A stretch of 64,000 bases of DNA from Bacillus sp. FJAT-26390 (GTDB lineage: Bacteria; Bacillota; Bacilli; Paenibacillales; Paenibacillaceae). Shown piece after piece: positions 60,404 through 64,000 of the stretch; positions within the stretch are counted from its first letter, which is position 1; each line of letters begins with the position of its first letter. The notes under the pieces were generated by a model. That model ran no database searches. It was not told the origin of the DNA and saw only the letters and a list, made by a program, of their open reading frames with translations. The translations under genes were made by a program, and so were the position numbers. Where the stretch lies: assembly GCF_001682865.1 (NCBI RefSeq), contig NZ_MAQX01000001.1, forward strand, positions 1,059,290 to 1,123,289, read 5' to 3'.

Positions 60404-60465
60404 AAGTTAAGGCTCCCCGTAGAAACCCTCACCCTGTTCAAGCAATTGCCGTGAGGTTATACGAA
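60392..60465 (-). promoter_or_regulatory. Purine riboswitch aptamer (guanine-type core, variant L2), predicted ON switch
   Basis: On the minus strand, P1 is TTCGTA/TACGAA, J1/2 is TAAC, P2 is CTCAC/GTGAG, J2/3 is GGTTTCTAC and P3 is GGGGAG/CTTCCT with loop CCTTAA. J3/1 ends in A-C before P1. Mapping to xpt numbering gives U22, U47, U51 and C74, the set that selects guanine-like ligands, and C25-G45 replaces U25-A45 as a covarying pair. L2 is enlarged to 18 nt by a GCAATTGC stem but still ends in an ACAGG that can pair with the CC of L3. Confidence 0.85.
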
Positions 60466-60663
60466 CTATTTTATTGTGCGGTTACGTGTTTAGCATATCG
60501 AATATTACATGACAAGTAAGGTTCTGTCAATAGATATTTATCTGGGAAATCGGACTTTTCAAAAAAGGAATGAACGGTTCTATGCGAAATAGGTCAAAAA
60601 TCGGTATGGCCTATGGTATGATAAGTAGGCATTATTTTGGATATAGGATGGAGTGATCGACTT

Positions 60664-62715
60664 ATGAGCACAGCGACGATAAATGGAACGGTACGTTCCG
60701 TATGCCCCTTCGATTGTCCTGATACTTGCGGGCTCAGCGTTACCTTCGAAGAAGGGAAAATAACAAAAATTACTGGCGACACGGAGCATCCCGTCACTCG
60801 CGGTGCGATATGCAACAAGGTTAGACAATTGAATGACCGGGTCTATCATCCTGAGCGGCTTCTCTACCCGTTGCGCCGCACGGGACCCAAAGGGACGTTG
60901 TCTTTTGAGCGGATTACTTGGGAAGAAGCCTACGATGAAATTACGGCACGCATGAAGAGCATCATAGCAGAGCAAGGCGCGGAGGCGATATTGCCTTATA
61001 GCTTTTATGGCAATATGGGCGTCCTTAATGCGGAAGGCATGGATCGCCGTTTCTTCCACCGGCTCGGAGCGAGCAGGCTTGACCGTACCATCTGCAACGC
61101 TGCCGGATCAAAAGGATATTCCTATACGATGGGCGGCTCGATCGGCATTGACCCTGAGGATACGGTGCATACGAAGCTATTTATTATTTGGGGCTGCAAT
61201 TTGGTATCGACGAATATGCATCAGACGATGCTGGCAACGGAGGCTCGCAAAAACGGCGCAACGATTATTCATATCGATGTGCACCGCAACCGCACCTCCG
61301 CATGGGCGGACCGCTTCATACACGTTCGTCCGGGCAGCGACGCCGCACTTGCGCTTGGCTTGATGCATGTCATTATCCGCGACGGTCTTGCAGATCAGGC
61401 GTTTCTAGAGCAGCATGCAATTGGCTATGAAGAGCTGGTACAGCAAGCAGCCGAATACACGCCTGAGCGCGTAGAGGAAATTACGGGCGTACCAGCAGCG
61501 GAGATTGAGGAGCTTGGCCGGCTTTATGGTACAACCACCCCTTCTTTTATTCGTATCGGCAACGGCCTGCAGCATCATGACAACGGCGGCATGATCGTAA
61601 GAACGATATCGTGTTTGCCTGCGCTTACCGGTCAATGGGCCGTTCGCGGAGGCGGCGCGATGAAGGGTAACAGCTGGTACTCGCGTCTTAACGGCGAGAA
61701 GATCGAGCGGCCAGATTTAATGCCTGATCCAGACGTTCGCACCGTCAGCATGAACCAACTTGGCGAAGCGCTGCTTGACTTGACGCCGCCGGTTCAAATG
61801 CTGTTCGTTTATAACAGCAATCCAGCTGTCGTAGCGCCGGATCAGAACCGGGTAAGAGAAGGTCTTATGCGCAGCGACCTCTTTACGGTCACGCATGATT
61901 TATTTTTGACAGACACCTGCAAATACTCGGATATCGTGCTTCCGGCAACGTCACATTTTGAAAATCTAGATTTATACACGTCCTATTGGCATCTTTATTT
62001 GCAGCTTCACGAGCCTATCATGGAGCCGGCCGGCGAATGCAAATCCAACTTTACGCTCTTTAAGGAATTAGCGCTTAAGCTAGGCTTCGAGCCCGAGGTA
62101 TTTGACATTTCTGAGGAGCAAATGATTAACGAAGCGCTCGACGGCAATCATAACCCGTTCCTTCAAGGCATTACATTTGATGAGCTGAAAAAAAATACGT
62201 GGATGAAAGCCGGAAACCATCAGCTCCCTCCGCTTACGTCCATCATTCCAACGGCTTCCGGCAAAATCGAGCTATACTCAGAAGCCATGCTTCAAAACGG
62301 CTTGCCTCCTGTACCGCAATATACGCCGTTGCGAGAGCCGGAAACGTATCCGTTTCTGCTGACGACTGGTCCAAACCACAGCTTCATCAATTCGACGTTC
62401 GCCAATCAGGAACGTTTGCAAAAGCTTGAAAAGGAACCTTTGCTTCACATGCATCACGAAAATGCAGAAGCGCTTGGCCTTTCGGACGGAGAACGCGTAA
62501 AAATCCGAAACGATCGCGGCGAGGTGGAAATGACCGTGCGAATCGGCAGCGATGTGCTGCCAGGCGTACTCGTTACGCAAGGCTTATGGTGGGACGATGA
62601 ACGCAAAGGGCATCAAGCAGTCAATTCGCTTACTCCCCAGCGGTTAGCAGACATGGGCGGCGGAGCTACCTTCTTTTCCAACCGTGTGGAAGTGTTGAAA
62701 TTAAATCAAACCTAA
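60664..62715 (+). CDS. Molybdopterin oxidoreductase, formate-dehydrogenase-like (YoaE type)
   Basis: A 683-residue enzyme. The N-terminal [4Fe-4S] motif is CPFDCPDTCG with a further Cys in GAICNKV. Mo-bis-MGD-binding regions include YSFYGNMGVLNAEGMDRRF, FIIWGCNLVSTNMHQ and the C-terminal TTGPNHSFINSTFAN / QGLWWDDER segments. The ligand region NAAGSKGYSYTMG suggests Ser or another residue rather than selenocysteine or Cys for Mo. No partner subunit is encoded nearby. It resembles B. subtilis YoaE; substrate is not established. ATG at 60664 follows GGAG, and a TATGAT -10 lies near 60617. A bidirectional terminator follows. Confidence 0.82.
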   Translation: MSTATINGTVRSVCPFDCPDTCGLSVTFEEGKITKITGDTEHPVTRGAICNKVRQLNDRVYHPERLLYPLRRTGPKGTLSFERITWEEAYDEITARMKSIIAEQGAEAILPYSFYGNMGVLNAEGMDRRFFHRLGASRLDRTICNAAGSKGYSYTMGGSIGIDPEDTVHTKLFIIWGCNLVSTNMHQTMLATEARKNGATIIHIDVHRNRTSAWADRFIHVRPGSDAALALGLMHVIIRDGLADQAFLEQHAIGYEELVQQAAEYTPERVEEITGVPAAEIEELGRLYGTTTPSFIRIGNGLQHHDNGGMIVRTISCLPALTGQWAVRGGGAMKGNSWYSRLNGEKIERPDLMPDPDVRTVSMNQLGEALLDLTPPVQMLFVYNSNPAVVAPDQNRVREGLMRSDLFTVTHDLFLTDTCKYSDIVLPATSHFENLDLYTSYWHLYLQLHEPIMEPAGECKSNFTLFKELALKLGFEPEVFDISEEQMINEALDGNHNPFLQGITFDELKKNTWMKAGNHQLPPLTSIIPTASGKIELYSEAMLQNGLPPVPQYTPLREPETYPFLLTTGPNHSFINSTFANQERLQKLEKEPLLHMHHENAEALGLSDGERVKIRNDRGEVEMTVRIGSDVLPGVLVTQGLWWDDERKGHQAVNSLTPQRLADMGGGATFFSNRVEVLKLNQT

Positions 62716-62730
62716 ATGCTGCTGCAAGTG

Positions 62731-62771
62731 AAAAAAACCTGAGATCCTTTTACGAGGAATTCAGGTTTTTT
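62731..62771. terminator. Bidirectional intrinsic terminator
   Basis: AAAAAACCTGA and TCAGGTTTTTT arms around an 18-nt loop lie between converging genes. Confidence 0.83.
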
Positions 62772-62792
62772 CTGCTATGCTGGTTCATGGAA

Positions 62793-63398
62793 TTAATAAG
62801 AGATGCCAACACGCTCGCGAATAAACGTATTGTTCAAATAAGCGGCAACCGCAAGCTCTGCGGTATCGGCAAAAGATATTTGCGAGCCTCCTGTTGGCAG
62901 CACGTCTTTCCGTACGCGATATTCACCTTTTTGCTCCAAAGAAACAAGTCTCGTTGGGCAAATAATCGTCCACTGCAAATCGGATCGAGATAATGCAGCG
63001 TAAACCTGTTCATGCTCTTTGGCGGCATCGTGATTAACCCTTTTGTTTTCGGTCGACTGGTATCTTAACAACTCAGGCTGCAGCTCGCTCTGCAAAATGC
63101 CGGCAGTTCCAATCGTGACTAGCCTGCTGAGCTTTAACTTCTGCATTGCAGCGATTACATGCTCCATTCCACGAATAAGCGTACCGTTGCCTTCCGTGTT
63201 CAAGGAGCAAATTACGCCATCGACGCCTGTCATCGCCTCGAGCACGTCTTGTTCATTTCGAACGTCGCCAAGGTAGCTCCCTGGCCCCAACTGCTCAGGC
63301 AAGCGTACGAAAAGCCTCATTTGAATCTCCTTTTCTTCCAATATTCGCCGAATATGTTGACCGGTACTTCCGGTTGAACCAATAAGAAGCAGCTTCAT
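62793..63398 (-). CDS. NAD(P)-binding atypical SDR / NmrA-like protein
   Basis: A 201-residue Rossmann-fold protein. The nucleotide motif LLIGSTGSTGQHIRRIL (GxxGxxG) is followed by GDVRNEQDVLEAMTGVDGVIC and LVTIGTAGI; the C-terminal part TIICPTRL is typical of the SDR_a5/NmrA-like group. The classical YxxxK catalytic pair is not clear, so it may be a redox sensor or an isomerase rather than a dehydrogenase. AAAGGGG lies upstream of the ATG. Confidence 0.82.
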   Translation of the reverse strand: MKLLLIGSTGSTGQHIRRILEEKEIQMRLFVRLPEQLGPGSYLGDVRNEQDVLEAMTGVDGVICSLNTEGNGTLIRGMEHVIAAMQKLKLSRLVTIGTAGILQSELQPELLRYQSTENKRVNHDAAKEHEQVYAALSRSDLQWTIICPTRLVSLEQKGEYRVRKDVLPTGGSQISFADTAELAVAAYLNNTFIRERVGISY

Positions 63399-63487
63399 GT
63401 GATATATAACCCCTTTTAGATGATCATCGTTCCGTCATGTGTTCTGCTTCAATCATTCCTTAGATGAGCTGAAATGTAAAGAAGTAT

Positions 63488-63534
63488 AAAAAAAGAAGCT
63501 GCCTCCCATGGTCAATAACCAGGGGGGCAGCCTC
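63488..63534 (-). terminator. Intrinsic terminator of the last acetyltransferase gene
   Basis: On the minus strand, GCTGCC-CCCCTGG and CCATGGG-AGGCAGC form a stem, followed by TTCTTTTTTT. Confidence 0.78.
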
Positions 63535-63547
63535 ATTCACGTCGTTC

Positions 63548-64000
63548 TCAAACCGTTTGGCTTGATTGATTAGATAAATAGCTCTCATACAAAGCTGGGC
63601 TAACGATCTTTCTTAAGAGATGCATCGGGCCGTCGCCGTTATTGAAGTCGAACACATGAATGCGCTCATAGCCTCTGCGTTCATACATAGGAAGCAGCCA
63701 AGGATGCTTCTCAGCGGTTGCCAGCGTGACGGCTGCTGCTCCTACCTTGCCTTGGATAATGTTTTGCTCTACCCAAGTCAACAGCTTGTCGCCCAATCCG
63801 GAACCTTGGTAAGCGGGATCTACGGCAAACCACTTCACGAATGGAAAGTCGGTAACCGCCTTTACCTCTTCGCCTTTCGATAGCGTAATCGTCGCGGCAA
63901 TTACGCCGTCAACCTCAAGGACATAACATTCGTTATTTTTGATGTTATCCTGAATTAGTGCCAAATCTGCATGGGCAGCAGGCCAGCTAAGCTCCAGCTC
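63548..64000 (-). CDS. GNAT-family acetyltransferase, truncated by the window edge
   Basis: The frame is open to the right edge, so the N-terminus is missing; 150 codons are visible. The acetyl-CoA motif WFAVDPAYQGSGLGDKLLTW contains QxxGxG, and the C-terminus has LLPMYERRGYERIHVFDF. An internal TTG at 63964 is not needed as a start because coding sequence (ELELSWPAAHADLALI) continues upstream. Acceptor unknown. A terminator follows the stop. Confidence 0.83.
   Translation of the reverse strand, partial: ELELSWPAAHADLALIQDNIKNNECYVLEVDGVIAATITLSKGEEVKAVTDFPFVKWFAVDPAYQGSGLGDKLLTWVEQNIIQGKVGAAAVTLATAEKHPWLLPMYERRGYERIHVFDFNNGDGPMHLLRKIVSPALYESYLSNQSSQTV

Noticed and set aside
60664..62715. 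Respiratory formate dehydrogenase complex
   Set aside because: No iron-sulfur or membrane subunit genes are adjacent and the Mo-ligand region does not show selenocysteine or an obvious Cys, so only a general oxidoreductase call is justified.

Overview
The window looks like chromosome of an endospore-forming, S-layer-bearing member of Paenibacillaceae (Paenibacillus or a close relative). This rests on an SLH-anchored family 8 glycoside hydrolase, a gerA/gerB/gerC germinant-receptor operon, an mmg-type operon of the kind used in the Bacillus mother cell, perfect TnrA/GlnR boxes, strong GGAGG ribosome binding sites, frequent GTG/TTG starts and many intrinsic terminators. No rRNA, tRNA, CRISPR array, prophage or plasmid function is visible. 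One intact IS30-family element is present.

Layout. 0-3.3 kb: secreted SLH glycoside hydrolase and a LacI regulator. 3.3-7.6 kb: a minus-strand operon of a Crp/Fnr regulator, a sulfonate/sulfate-ester-type ABC transporter and a metallo-beta-lactamase-fold hydrolase. 7.7-21.6 kb: accessory and housekeeping genes (VOC protein, SgrR-like regulator, Bax-inhibitor-type membrane protein, two MFS exporters with regulators, YihY, MarR/oxidoreductase pair, LD-carboxypeptidase, esterase) plus two decayed genes (yqeB and a TetR-like fragment). 22.3-23.4 kb: IS30 element. 23.4-31.3 kb: a seven-gene operon combining fatty-acid-type beta-oxidation (two acyl-CoA dehydrogenases, 3-hydroxyacyl-CoA dehydrogenase, thiolase) with the methylcitrate cycle (prpB, prpC, prpD), behind a sigma-E-like promoter. 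31.5-35 kb: a YcgQR-type permease pair and an ABC-F ATPase. 35-42.3 kb: nitrate assimilation (nasC, nasB, moeA diverging from a narK-type transporter). 43-47.3 kb: germinant receptor. 47.5-50 kb: rpiA, an acetyltransferase, a decayed LD-carboxypeptidase and a repeat array. 50-55 kb: a three-gene phosphorelay (REC protein, hybrid kinase, HPt-REC-GGDEF-REC). 55-64 kb: Cof phosphatase, ECF-like sigma factor, a second-type ClpP, flavin reductase, EamA exporter, a molybdopterin oxidoreductase and small enzymes.

The most interesting content is RNA-level regulation. Both transcripts of the divergent nitrate locus (moeA-nasB-nasC and narK) begin with tandem hairpins carrying hexanucleotide loops with A at position 1 and G at position 4. 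In each, the second hairpin shares its 3' strand with an intrinsic terminator, which is the architecture bound by ANTAR antiterminator proteins. The shared promoter region also holds one perfect and one near-perfect TnrA/GlnR box, so nitrogen limitation and a nitrate/nitrite-type signal are probably integrated. No ANTAR protein is encoded in the window. The EamA exporter at 59.4-60.3 kb is preceded by a purine riboswitch with guanine-type core residues, an enlarged L2 loop and a terminator arrangement that predicts activation by ligand.

Three genes are decaying (yqeB, a TetR-like regulator, an ldcA paralogue), and one acyl-CoA dehydrogenase has lost the usual catalytic motifs.
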